From: Streptomyces aidingensis
GTDB lineage: Bacteria > Actinomycetota > Actinomycetes > Streptomycetales > Streptomycetaceae
Length of the DNA stretch: 64,000 nucleotides
Direction of reading: 5' to 3'
Assembly (NCBI RefSeq): GCF_900112355.1
Contig: NZ_FOLM01000014.1
Location: 32,552-96,551, forward strand
The stretch's first letter is position 1; each line of letters starts with the position of its first letter. A program made the position numbers and the translations under genes. A model generated the notes under the pieces. That model saw nothing but the letters and a program-made list of their open reading frames with translations. It was not told the origin of the DNA and ran no database searches. Positions 1-7,708 of this stretch are shown here, one piece after another.

Positions 1-69
1 CGATTAGCTCAGCGGGAGAGCGCTTCCCTGACACGGAAGAGGTCACTGGTTCAATCCCAGTATCGTCCA
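1..69 (+). tRNA. tRNA-Val (anticodon GAC), 5' end cut by window edge
   Basis: The window opens inside a tRNA. The acceptor 3' strand ATCGTCC pairs with a 5' strand of which only the last four bases (CGAT) are present, so about three bases lie outside the window. The D arm (TAGCTCAGC), the anticodon arm CTTCC-CTGACAC-GGAAG and the T arm CTGG-TTCAATC-CCAG are all visible. The anticodon is GAC (valine). CCA is not encoded; the discriminator A is followed by CTCC. Confidence 0.93.
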
Positions 70-214
70 CTCCTGCACACCGACCGCACATCAATGGTCT
101 TCCGCACTGCGCGCCCGCTGTCGCGGGCGCGTTTCTGCGTTCCCCCGCTGCTTCGCCCGGCCCTCGCTCTGCCGGCTTTCTCCTGCGCCGCGGCGCCGCG
201 GAGACGGAAAAGAG

Positions 215-246
215 GCGGCGGGGCACCTCCCCAGGTGCCCCGCCGC
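215..246. terminator. Strong hairpin between tRNA-Val and the small membrane gene
   Basis: This is a perfect 14-bp stem (GCGGCGGGGCACCT and its complement) around a CCCC loop. It lies about 90 bp past the stop of the minus-strand 56-residue gene and 145 bp past the tRNA, so it could end transcription from both sides. It has no U-tract, as is common for actinobacterial terminators. Confidence 0.75.
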
Positions 247-335
247 AGGCCGTCCGCCACGCCCCCGTCCCCACGGGGCTCATGTCCCGGATTTGTCCCC
301 GGCCCGGACCGCTCTTCCGGGCCTGTCGGAGCGCC

Positions 336-506
336 TCAGCGCCCCAGCACTCCGGCTACGGACGACGTCTGTGCAACCACGGCTTCCACCCCGCCGAACA
401 TCAGGGCCAGGACGAACGCACACGGCAGGACCATCGCCAGGGCCACCAGCGGGTGGCGCCGTCCGGAACCGCGCGCCCGGGTCCCGGGCAGCAGCGCCTG
501 TGCCAT
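336..506 (-). CDS. Small single-pass membrane protein (56 aa), unknown function
   Basis: The gene encodes 56 residues. A basic N-terminus (GTRARGSGRRH) is followed by one hydrophobic stretch (about residues 19-42, LVALAMVLPCAFVLALMF), then a short polar tail. The reading frame stays open further upstream, but the ATG at 506 has a good ribosome binding site (GAGGAGG, about 10 nt away), so I chose it. I do not recognise the family. The basic N-terminus suggests an N-in, C-out anchor or an uncleaved signal-like segment. It is divergent from the downstream kinase gene, and the shared 395-bp intergenic region presumably carries both promoters. Confidence 0.6.
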   Translation of the reverse strand: MAQALLPGTRARGSGRRHPLVALAMVLPCAFVLALMFGGVEAVVAQTSSVAGVLGR

Positions 507-901
507 CGTCCTTCCCCTCCTCGCGATGCCGGTCACGGCGGGTCCGGCCGCGGCCGGTCCCGATGAGAGGCGGCGGGCGGGTGACCTCGGGGGACGAGTG
601 CTTCGCCCGCCGCCTGGAGAAAACATTAGGTCCCCGGGGCGACGCCCGCGTCAGCCCGGCGTACGGCATGCGGGGCCTCCCGGAGGATGACCCCGCACGC
701 TTTGTCTACTCCCCAGGGTGGAGGCCGCACCCCGGGATACCCCGATACCGGCCGGGGGTTGGCCCGGCCGGGGGCCGCGGGCGGGCCCGCCGCGGGGCCG
801 TGCGGCGCGGACGGACCGCGGTGTGCGCGGCCTGTCCGCGCTCCGGCAGCACAGTCCGTAAGCTGTGCAGCGACAGCGAACCCGGGCGGCGAGGTAGGGA
901 C
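507..901. other. Intergenic region between divergent small membrane gene and kinase
   Basis: This 395-bp divergent spacer has no convincing gene. A TAATGT hexamer on the minus strand (623-628) and TAAGCT on the plus strand (859-864) fit the actinobacterial -10 consensus TANNNT. I see no matching -35 for either. Both are weak candidates. Confidence 0.3.
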
Positions 902-2038
902 ATGGCGATGATGCGGCTCCGGCGCGAGGACCCGCGAGTCGTCGGAACGTTCAGGCTGCACCGCCGGCTGGGGGCCGGCGGGATGGGCGTGGTCTACCTC
1001 GGTTCCGACCGGCGCGGGCAGCGGGTGGCGCTGAAGGTGATCCGCCCGGATCTCGCCGAGGACGAGGAGTTCCGTTCGCGTTTCGCCCGGGAGGTGTCGG
1101 CGGCGCGGCGCATCCAGGGCGGCTGCACGGCACGGGTGGTGGCCGCCGATCTGGAAGCGGCCCGGCCGTGGTTCGCGACCCAGTATGTGCCGGGCCCCTC
1201 ACTGCACGACCGGGTGGCCGACGGCGGCCCGCTGCCCGCGGCCGAGACCGGGGCCATCGGGGCGGCGCTGGCCGAAGGGCTGGTGGCGGTGCACGAGGCG
1301 GGCGTGGTGCACCGGGATCTCAAGCCGTCGAACATCCTGCTGTCGCCCAAGGGGCCGCGGATCATCGACTTCGGCATCGCCTGGGCGCGGGGGGCCTCCA
1401 CCCTGACGCATGTCGGCACGGCGGTCGGGTCGCCCGGCTTTCTGGCTCCGGAGCAGGTGCGGGGCGCGGCGGTGACCCCGGCCACCGACGTGTTCTCGCT
1501 GGGCGCCACGCTGGCCTACGCGGCCACCGGGGAGACACCGTTCGGTCAGGGCAGTTCCGAGGTGATGCTCTACCGGGTGGTGCACGAGGAGCCGGATCTG
1601 CGGGCGGTGCCGGTGGCGCTGGAGCCGCTGCTGCGGGCCTGTCTGGCCAAGTCGCCGCAGGACCGGCCGACCACCGTGCAGCTCTCGGTGCGGCTCAAGG
1701 AGATCGCCTCCCGGGAGGCCCGGGGGGCCGGGCTGGCCGCGCAGCGATCCTCGTCCCCGGGTGCGCAGCGGCCCGCGGTGCGGCGCCCCCGGCCGCCGGG
1801 CCGGCTGCCGGGGACCCGGCGGGTGACGCCGCCCGCCGCGCGGCCGGTGCCGGCCGGACCGGCGGCGGGTACCGGCCGGCCGGGGCCGGGGGCCGGGGCG
1901 GCCCGGGTGCGTCCCCGGCCGCCGCGGCGCGGGGTGGACCGGCGGCTGCTGCGCCAGCGGCTGGTGGTCTTCGTGACCGTGACGCTGCTGGTGATCCTCG
2001 GCCTGACCGCCGTCCAGGGCTGCCAGGGCGCGCTCTGA
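902..2038 (+). CDS. Serine/threonine protein kinase, PknB type, C-terminal membrane anchor
   Basis: This is a 378-residue Hanks-type kinase. The glycine-rich loop (LGAGGMGVVY, about residues 22-31), ATP-binding Lys45, catalytic loop HRDLKPSN with Asp139 and the metal-binding Asp156 (DFG) are all intact, so it should be active. The domain ends near residue 275. A Pro/Arg/Gly-rich linker of about 70 residues follows, then one transmembrane helix (about residues 350-370) and an eight-residue tail. The kinase is therefore cytoplasmic and there is no extracellular PASTA or other sensor domain, so any input must come through the linker, membrane or partners. The start at 902 was chosen because GAGGTAGGGA lies just upstream; the frame is open to 293 but that part is low-complexity. 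The substrate is unknown. Confidence 0.9.
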   Translation: MAMMRLRREDPRVVGTFRLHRRLGAGGMGVVYLGSDRRGQRVALKVIRPDLAEDEEFRSRFAREVSAARRIQGGCTARVVAADLEAARPWFATQYVPGPSLHDRVADGGPLPAAETGAIGAALAEGLVAVHEAGVVHRDLKPSNILLSPKGPRIIDFGIAWARGASTLTHVGTAVGSPGFLAPEQVRGAAVTPATDVFSLGATLAYAATGETPFGQGSSEVMLYRVVHEEPDLRAVPVALEPLLRACLAKSPQDRPTTVQLSVRLKEIASREARGAGLAAQRSSSPGAQRPAVRRPRPPGRLPGTRRVTPPAARPVPAGPAAGTGRPGPGAGAARVRPRPPRRGVDRRLLRQRLVVFVTVTLLVILGLTAVQGCQGAL

Positions 2039-2040
2039 GC

Positions 2041-2055
2041 GGCCGGCCGCCGGCC
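2041..2055. terminator. Possible hairpin between convergent kinase and methyltransferase genes
   Basis: GGCCGG-CCG-CCGGCC sits in the 30-bp gap between two convergent stop codons. The repeat of CCGG units allows several alternative foldings. Confidence 0.4.
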
Positions 2056-2068
2056 GGCCGGCCCGGGG

Positions 2069-2908
2069 TCAGCGGCGGCGGCCGGGGGCCAGGGTGTAGA
2101 AGGCCACGGCGGAGGCGGCGGCGACATTCAGGGAGTCGACGCCCGCGGCCATCGGAATCCGTACCGTGACATCGGCGCCGGCCAGGGTGGCGGGCCCGAG
2201 TCCGGCGCCCTCGGTGCCCAGGATCAGGGCGATCCGGGGATGGTGCCGGGCCGCGAACTCGTCCAGGGTGACGGCGTCCGGAGCGAGGGCGAGCGCGGCG
2301 GTGAGATAGCCGGCCTCGCGCAGCAGCGACAGACCGCCGGCGGGCCAGGGGCCGGTCCGGGTCCAGGGAATCCGGAGGACGGCGCCCATCGACACCTTGA
2401 CCGAACGGCGGTAGAGCGGATCGGCGCACCCCGGGGTCACCAGCACGGCGTCCATCCCCAGCGCGGCGGCGCTGCGGAAGGCGGCCCCGACATTGGCGTG
2501 GTCGACGATATCCTCCAGCACCGCGATCCGGCTCACCGACCCGGCCCGGGCGAGCCCGGAGAGCAGGGCGGCGGGGCCGGGCAGCGGCTTGCGGGCCATG
2601 GCGGCCAGCGCCCCGCGGTGCACATGAAAGCCCGTCACCCGCTCGGCCAGCTCCGGGGAGACCAGATAGACCGGGGCCTGCCCGGCGTCGGTGAGATCCC
2701 GCATGGCATCGGCCCACCTGGGGGTGAGCAGCATGGAGCGCATCCGGTAACCCGCCTCCAGGGCCCGGCGGATGACCTTCTCGCCCTCGGCCATGAACAG
2801 GCCCTCGGCCGGCTCGCGCACCCGGCGCAGGGCCACATCGGTGAGCGAGGTGTAGTCGGACAGCCGGGGGTCGGCGGGATCGGTGATCTCGGCCGGCCGG
2901 ACGGTCAC
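2069..2908 (-). CDS. TrmH/SpoU-family RNA 2'-O-methyltransferase
   Basis: The protein has 279 residues. An N-terminal substrate-binding region (about 1-110) precedes the trefoil-knotted SPOUT domain, recognised by the three family motifs NVGAAFRSAAALG (motif 1), ILGTEGAGL (motif 2) and DSLNVAAASAVAFY (motif 3, the knot). Such enzymes transfer methyl groups from S-adenosylmethionine to a ribose 2'-OH in rRNA or tRNA; the target cannot be read from sequence. The GTG start at 2908 overlaps the stop of the upstream cobA-like gene by 4 bp (GTGA), so translation is probably coupled and it is the last gene of the corrinoid operon. A functional link to cobalamin is not implied. Confidence 0.88.
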   Translation of the reverse strand: MTVRPAEITDPADPRLSDYTSLTDVALRRVREPAEGLFMAEGEKVIRRALEAGYRMRSMLLTPRWADAMRDLTDAGQAPVYLVSPELAERVTGFHVHRGALAAMARKPLPGPAALLSGLARAGSVSRIAVLEDIVDHANVGAAFRSAAALGMDAVLVTPGCADPLYRRSVKVSMGAVLRIPWTRTGPWPAGGLSLLREAGYLTAALALAPDAVTLDEFAARHHPRIALILGTEGAGLGPATLAGADVTVRIPMAAGVDSLNVAAASAVAFYTLAPGRRR

Positions 2909-4152
2909 CGCTCCCCCGCCCCGTCTTCCCCGCCCCCGGCGACGGCGACGACCTCGCCGACGACGATGACGGCCGGCGGCCGGATCTCCTCCTCGGCGAC
3001 CCGGTCCGCGACGGTGGCCAGGGTGGCGTCCACCCGGCGCTGGGCGGCCATGGTGCCCTCCTGCACCACCGCGACCGGGGTGCCGGCCGGGCGGCCGTGC
3101 CGGATCAGGGTGTCCGCGATGGCACCGATGCGTTCCACGGCCATCAGCAGCACCAGGGTGCCGCGCAGCCCGGCCAGCGCGGCCCAGTCCACCAGCGATC
3201 CGGGGTTGTCGGGCGCCATATGGCCGCTGACCACGGTGAACTCATGGGCGACACCGCGGTGGGTGACCGGGATGCCGGCCGCCGCGGGCACGCTGATCGC
3301 GCTGGAGATGCCGGGCACCACGGTGACCGGGATGCCCGCCTCGGCCAGCGCCTGGACCTCCTCCATGCCCCGGCCGAAGACATAGGGGTCGCCGCCCTTG
3401 AGCCGGACCACGGACCTGCCGGCCTTGGCGTGCTCGATCAGGGCGCGGTTGATGGCCTCCTGCGCCATGGCCCGGCCGTAGGGGATCTTGGCCGCGTCGA
3501 TGATCTCGACATGCGGGGGGAGTTCGTCGAGCAGGTCGCGGGGGCCGAGGCGGTCGGCGATGACCACATCGGCCTCGGCGAGCAGCCGCCGGCCGCGCAC
3601 CGTGATCAGATCGGGGTCGCCCGGACCGCCGCCGACCAGGGCGACCCCGGCGGTCCGGCCGCGGTGCCGGGGGGCGGTCAGGGTGCCGTCCCGCAGGCCC
3701 TCCACCACGGCGTCGCGGACCGCGGCAGAGCGGCGCGGGTCGCGGCCGGTGAGCACGGCCACCGTGACGCCCTCGCTGCGGCCGGTGGCCGGGGTCCAGG
3801 CGGTGGCCGCCTCGGCGTCGTCGCTGCGCACGCACCACACCCGGGCGGATTCGGCCTCGGCGGAGGCGGCTGCGTTGACCGCGGGGTCGTCGGTGGCGAT
3901 CAGCGCGTACCAGGCGTCGGCCAGGTCGCCCGCTCGGTATCCGCGTGGCTCCCAGCGCAGTTCGCCCGCCTCGGCCATGGCCTGGACGGAGGGGGTGACC
4001 TCGGGGGCGATCAGCCGGACATCGGCACCGGCGGCGAGCAGCGCGGGCAGCCGCCGCTGGGCGACGGTGCCGCCGCCGAGGACGAGGACGCGGCGCCCGG
4101 CGAGGCGGAGTCCGACGGGATACGCGGGGTGATCGGGAACAGACACGGGCAT
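2905..4152 (-). CDS. cobA: Uroporphyrinogen-III C-methyltransferase with precorrin-2 dehydrogenase-like N-terminus
   Basis: The 415 residues contain two parts. Residues 1 to about 150 resemble the NAD-binding siroheme-synthase N-terminal domain (RRVLVLGGGTVAQRRLPALL). Residues from about 160 form a SUMT-type tetrapyrrole methylase with VGGGPGDPDLITV, GGDPYVFGRGMEE and VPGISS motifs. The C-terminal domain methylates uroporphyrinogen III to precorrin-2, the branch point to siroheme and cobalamin; the N-terminal domain may oxidise precorrin-2 to sirohydrochlorin. The ATG at 4152 follows GAGGAG by about 12 nt. The frame is open to 4290 but that extension is Arg-rich noise. It lies downstream of bluB-cobT and is translationally coupled to the RNA methyltransferase. 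A cysG-like name would be equally fair. Confidence 0.88.
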   Translation of the reverse strand: MPVSVPDHPAYPVGLRLAGRRVLVLGGGTVAQRRLPALLAAGADVRLIAPEVTPSVQAMAEAGELRWEPRGYRAGDLADAWYALIATDDPAVNAAASAEAESARVWCVRSDDAEAATAWTPATGRSEGVTVAVLTGRDPRRSAAVRDAVVEGLRDGTLTAPRHRGRTAGVALVGGGPGDPDLITVRGRRLLAEADVVIADRLGPRDLLDELPPHVEIIDAAKIPYGRAMAQEAINRALIEHAKAGRSVVRLKGGDPYVFGRGMEEVQALAEAGIPVTVVPGISSAISVPAAAGIPVTHRGVAHEFTVVSGHMAPDNPGSLVDWAALAGLRGTLVLLMAVERIGAIADTLIRHGRPAGTPVAVVQEGTMAAQRRVDATLATVADRVAEEEIRPPAVIVVGEVVAVAGGGEDGAGER

Positions 4153-4572
4153 GGGTGGTACGGGCTCCTCGCGGCTGAAGGGGATCGCTGCCGCTGCTGC
4201 ACCGGAGCGGCTGCTGGGGGGACGGCCTCGGATCACCTTACGACGCGGCGCCCGCCGCCGGGCCGGAGCGAGGGCCCATCGGAACCACACCGTGTGCTAC
4301 CTCACCTGCGGCGGGGCCGCGCCGGGAGGCGGGCGCGCGGTGCGGCGGCCCGCGCCGCCCGGTGGCCGCGGAACCACCGGCCGCGGCGACGGCACCCGCA
4401 CCGGCCCGGCCCCCGGCCCGACGACGCCGCTCGGCGCGGCACCGCGTTGCCGAACTGCCGGGACCGGTCCCCGGCCGGCACGCGGACCGCGCCCGCTGCG
4501 CCGGGGCACCGGGCCCGTGCAGGGCCGCATGCCGCCGGGTGGCCGGAGGCCGGTGCGGTCCTGGCGCTCCGG
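4153..4572. other. Gene-poor spacer between cobA and bluB-cobT
   Basis: This very G+C-rich spacer has no believable gene on either strand. On the minus strand TAAGGT (4235-4240) could be a -10 for cobA, but no -35 is visible. A small inverted repeat (CCGGTGG/CCACCGG, 4359-4380) is present. I looked for the conserved core of a cobalamin riboswitch on the minus strand and did not find one. Confidence 0.4.
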
Positions 4573-4601
4573 GCGGGCGATGGGGCACGGGCCCCGCCCG
4601 C
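4573..4601 (-). terminator. Hairpin downstream of bluB-cobT
   Basis: The arms GCGGGC/GCCCGC and GGGGC/GCCCC enclose an ACGG loop with a 3-nt bulge, 19 bp after the stop codon. It could end the cobL/bluB-cobT transcript or thin it before cobA. Confidence 0.5.
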
Positions 4602-4620
4602 GCCGGGCCGGCGGGGCGGC

Positions 4621-7458
4621 TCAGTTCTTGTCGGTGATGCCGGCCGCGTCGAAGGTGGCCACCTCCGCCATGGCGCGGGCCGCCGACTGGACCAGCGGGA
4701 GGGCCAGCAGGGCGCCGGTGCCCTCGCCGAGCCGCAGATCCAGATCGACCAGCGGGCGCAGGCCCAGGGTGTTGAGGGCCGCGGCATGGCCGGGCTCGGC
4801 GCTGCGGTGGCCGGCCACGCAGGCGGAGACCGCCTCGGGCGCGATGGTGCGGGCCACCAGGGCCGCGGCGCCCGCGCTCACCCCGTCCAGGATCACCGGC
4901 ACCCGGAGCGAGGCGCCGCCCAGGATGAAGCCGGTGAGCGCGGCGTGTTCCAGGCCGCCGATGGCGGCCAGCAGGCCGAGCGGATCGGCCGCCGGGTCCG
5001 GCTTGTGCAGCTCCAGGGCGCGACGCACCACCTCGATCTTGAGGGCGTGGGTCTCGTCGTTGATGCCGGTGCCGCGGCCGGTGACCTCGGCCGGGTCGGC
5101 GCCGGTGCAGGCGGCGATCAGCGCGGCCGAAACGGTGGTGTTGGCAATGCCCATCTCGCCCGTGAGCAGCGCCCGGTTGCCCGCGGCCACCAGGTCGCGG
5201 GCGGTCTCGATGCCGATCTCGACGGCGCGCTGCGCCTCTTCCGGGGTCATGGCCGGGCCGGCGGTGAAGTCCGCCGTGCCCGGGCGCACCTTGCGCGGCA
5301 GCAGGCCGGGGGTGGCGGGCAGTCCGCCCGCCACGCCGACGTCGATCACGCACACCTCGGCCCCGACCTGGTTGGCGAAGGCGTTGCACACCGCCCCGCC
5401 GCCCAGGAAGTTGGCCACCATCTGGGCGGTGACCTCCTGCGGCCAGGGGGTGACGCCCTGGGCGTGCACCCCGTGGTCCCCGGCGAACACGGCCACCGCG
5501 GCGGGCTCCGGGACGGGCGGCGGGCAGAGCCGGGACAGGCCGCACAGCTGGGCGCCGATGATCTCCAGTGCGCCCAGCGAACCGGCCGGCTTGGTCATCC
5601 GCTTCTGGCGCTCCCATGCCTCGCCGAGCGCCTGGGCGTCCAGCGGGCGGATCTGCTCCAGGGTCTCGGCGAGCAGGTCGTGCGGGTCCGCGCCGGGCAG
5701 TGCGCGGCGTCCGTAGGACTCCTCGTGCACCACCCAGGACAGCGGGCGGCGGCGGGACCAGCCGGTCTGCACCAGCTCCGGCTCGCCGGGGAATTCGTCG
5801 ACATAGCCGATGCAGAGATACGCCACGATCTCCAGATGCCCGGGGAGTTCGAGGGAGCGGACCAGTTCGCGCTCGTCGAAGAAGCTGACCCAGCCGACGC
5901 CCAGGCCCTCGGCGCGTGCGGCCAGCCAGAGGTTCTCCACCGCGAGGGCGGCGGAGTACGGGGCCATCTGCGGCTGGGAGTGACGGCCCAGGGTGTGCCG
6001 GCCGCCCCGGGTCGGGTCGGCGGTGACCACGATGTTGACCGGGGTGTCGAGGATGGCCTCGACCTTCAGCTCCTTGAACTGCTTGGCGCGGGCCCGGGGC
6101 AGCGACTCGGCGTAGGCCGCGCGCTGCCGCATGGCCAGCTCGTGAACCTTCTGGCGGGTCTCCTCGGAGCGGATGATGACGAAGTCCCAGGGCTGGGAAT
6201 GGCCCACGCTGGGCGCGGTGTGCGCGGCCTCCAGGACCCGGAGCAGCACCTCGTGCGGGATCGGGTCGGGGCGGAAGCCGTTGCGGACGTCGCGCCGCTC
6301 GCGCATCAGCCGGTGCACGGCCTCCCGCTCGGCCTCGGCATAGCCGGGGGCGGCCTCCTCGGCCGGGGGCGCCGTGGCGTCCGGGTCCGGGGGGCCGGCG
6401 GGGACGGGCTCGGCGGGCCGGGCGGCCTGGGCCGCGGGGCCGGCGCTCTCCGGTACGGCGTCGGGCGCGGCCTCGGTACGGGGCGCCGGCACCCCGGCCG
6501 GGGCGTCGGGTCCGGCCTCGGCGCCGGCTGCCGGTGCCTCGGGGACGGGCTCGGCGGCGGCCGGCGCGGGCGCGGGTTCCCCGGCGGGCGGGACCGCTTC
6601 GGCGGGCAGCGGCGGCCCGGGCTCCCCGGCCTCCGCCGGGGGCACCGCGGCCGGCACCGGTTCCGGGCCCTGCGGCCCGGGGGCCGGCCCGGCGGTCTGC
6701 CAGGCGCCGGGCTGGGCGGGCAGCACCCCGGCCGGCGGGATCGCGTGCTGCCCGGCGGGCATGGGGTGGGCCGGGGCGGCCGGCGCCGGATGCGCGTGCC
6801 GGCCGGCGGGCTGGGACGCAGCGTGGGCGGCGTTGGGGTGGGCGGCGGGCCGGGGCTGGACGGCCGGTTCCTGCGACCGGCTCCCCGCCTGGCCCTGCAT
6901 GGGGTTGTGGGCCTGGTCGTGGGGCTGACTGTGAGGCTGGCTGTGGGACTGGCCGTGAAGCCCGGGGTGCGTCTGGGTCCCGGCCACGGCCTCGGGGCCG
7001 AGGGCTTCCGGCCCGGGGGCGGGGCCGGGAACCGGGGAACCCTGCGGCGGGGTGTGGGGAGCGGCGGCTGCGTGCTGCGGCACGCCCTGGGCCGCCGGGG
7101 CGGCGGCCCCCACCGGCGGCACCGGCTGCGGCGGCTGGGCCTGCCCGGCGTGCGGCGCCGCGGCGCCCGGCACACCGGGGTGCCCGGCCGCGGGGTCCGG
7201 GGAGCCGTCCGGCGGGGCGGCGAAGACCGGCCGGGGTGTGCCCGAGGCGGGGGTGCCGTAGGACGTCACGGCCTCCCCCCAGGCTCCGGCGGGGCCCGGC
7301 ATCAGCAGATCCTCGTCCTCGTGCTCGTCGGCGCCGTCGGCCGCGGCGGGGAACGGGAAGGCGCCCGGAACCGGCATGACCCCCGGGTCAAGCGGTCCCG
7401 CCTGCGCACCTGCCTGCCCCGACTGTCCCCGCTCCGCGTTGTGGCCGGTGTCCGTCAT
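4621..7458 (-). CDS. cobT: BluB-CobT fusion: DMB synthase plus nicotinate-nucleotide:DMB phosphoribosyltransferase
   Basis: The product has 945 residues in three parts. Residues 1 to about 365 are low-complexity, rich in Pro, Ala, Gly, Gln and His, with no fold I recognise. About residues 370-585 form a nitroreductase-fold BluB domain (RRDVRNGFRPDPIP, APSVGHSQPWDFVI, GLGVGWVSFFD), which fragments FMN to 5,6-dimethylbenzimidazole. About residues 590-945 are CobT, which transfers phosphoribose from nicotinate mononucleotide to that base; FAGDHGVHAQGVTP, GEMGIANTT and LRLGEGTGALLALPL (catalytic Glu) are present. The fusion would pass the lower ligand between domains. The ATG at 7458 has GAGAGG 6 nt upstream. 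Normal BluB and CobT are about 220 and 350 residues, so the extra mass is the N-terminal tail. Confidence 0.93.
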   Translation of the reverse strand: MTDTGHNAERGQSGQAGAQAGPLDPGVMPVPGAFPFPAAADGADEHEDEDLLMPGPAGAWGEAVTSYGTPASGTPRPVFAAPPDGSPDPAAGHPGVPGAAAPHAGQAQPPQPVPPVGAAAPAAQGVPQHAAAAPHTPPQGSPVPGPAPGPEALGPEAVAGTQTHPGLHGQSHSQPHSQPHDQAHNPMQGQAGSRSQEPAVQPRPAAHPNAAHAASQPAGRHAHPAPAAPAHPMPAGQHAIPPAGVLPAQPGAWQTAGPAPGPQGPEPVPAAVPPAEAGEPGPPLPAEAVPPAGEPAPAPAAAEPVPEAPAAGAEAGPDAPAGVPAPRTEAAPDAVPESAGPAAQAARPAEPVPAGPPDPDATAPPAEEAAPGYAEAEREAVHRLMRERRDVRNGFRPDPIPHEVLLRVLEAAHTAPSVGHSQPWDFVIIRSEETRQKVHELAMRQRAAYAESLPRARAKQFKELKVEAILDTPVNIVVTADPTRGGRHTLGRHSQPQMAPYSAALAVENLWLAARAEGLGVGWVSFFDERELVRSLELPGHLEIVAYLCIGYVDEFPGEPELVQTGWSRRRPLSWVVHEESYGRRALPGADPHDLLAETLEQIRPLDAQALGEAWERQKRMTKPAGSLGALEIIGAQLCGLSRLCPPPVPEPAAVAVFAGDHGVHAQGVTPWPQEVTAQMVANFLGGGAVCNAFANQVGAEVCVIDVGVAGGLPATPGLLPRKVRPGTADFTAGPAMTPEEAQRAVEIGIETARDLVAAGNRALLTGEMGIANTTVSAALIAACTGADPAEVTGRGTGINDETHALKIEVVRRALELHKPDPAADPLGLLAAIGGLEHAALTGFILGGASLRVPVILDGVSAGAAALVARTIAPEAVSACVAGHRSAEPGHAAALNTLGLRPLVDLDLRLGEGTGALLALPLVQSAARAMAEVATFDAAGITDKN

Positions 7459-7647
7459 GCGTACCTCTCGCGCATCGGTCTTGCTCCTTCAGCCCCGGCG
7501 AGTGCCGCGCCACCGGGCCGGCGAGCGGCAGTCGTGCGGCACGCAAGACCCCGCTCCCCACCATCCGGACATGCGGGGAGGAATCCCGCGCACGGGCGGC
7601 GGCACAACGATCCATCACCCTACCCGCCACGACCGACAGTCCCGGCG

Positions 7648-7666
7648 GCCGGTGTCCGGGACCGGC
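7648..7666 (-). terminator. Weak hairpin downstream of cobL
   Basis: GCCGGT and ACCGGC arms enclose a 7-nt loop, 43 bp past the cobL stop. The stem is only 6 bp, so it is a weak candidate. The rest of the 250-bp spacer up to bluB-cobT shows no gene and no cobalamin-riboswitch core. Confidence 0.3.
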
Positions 7667-7708
7667 ATGAATGGCCCTGATTTGTCACCGATGTTGTCGT
7701 TGCGCGAT

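Noticed and set aside
4153..4620. Cobalamin riboswitch upstream of cobA
   Set aside because: I read the minus strand for the conserved B12-box and the GGTGNGAATCCGG-like core and found neither. The same holds for the spacers before bluB-cobT and cobL.
3097..7680. A 1527-codon open frame on the plus strand opposite the cobalamin genes
   Set aside because: High G+C keeps antisense frames open. It has no ribosome binding site, its protein is low-complexity, and the minus-strand genes have clear motifs. The same applies to the long plus-strand frame opposite pheT (34.6-37.6 kb).
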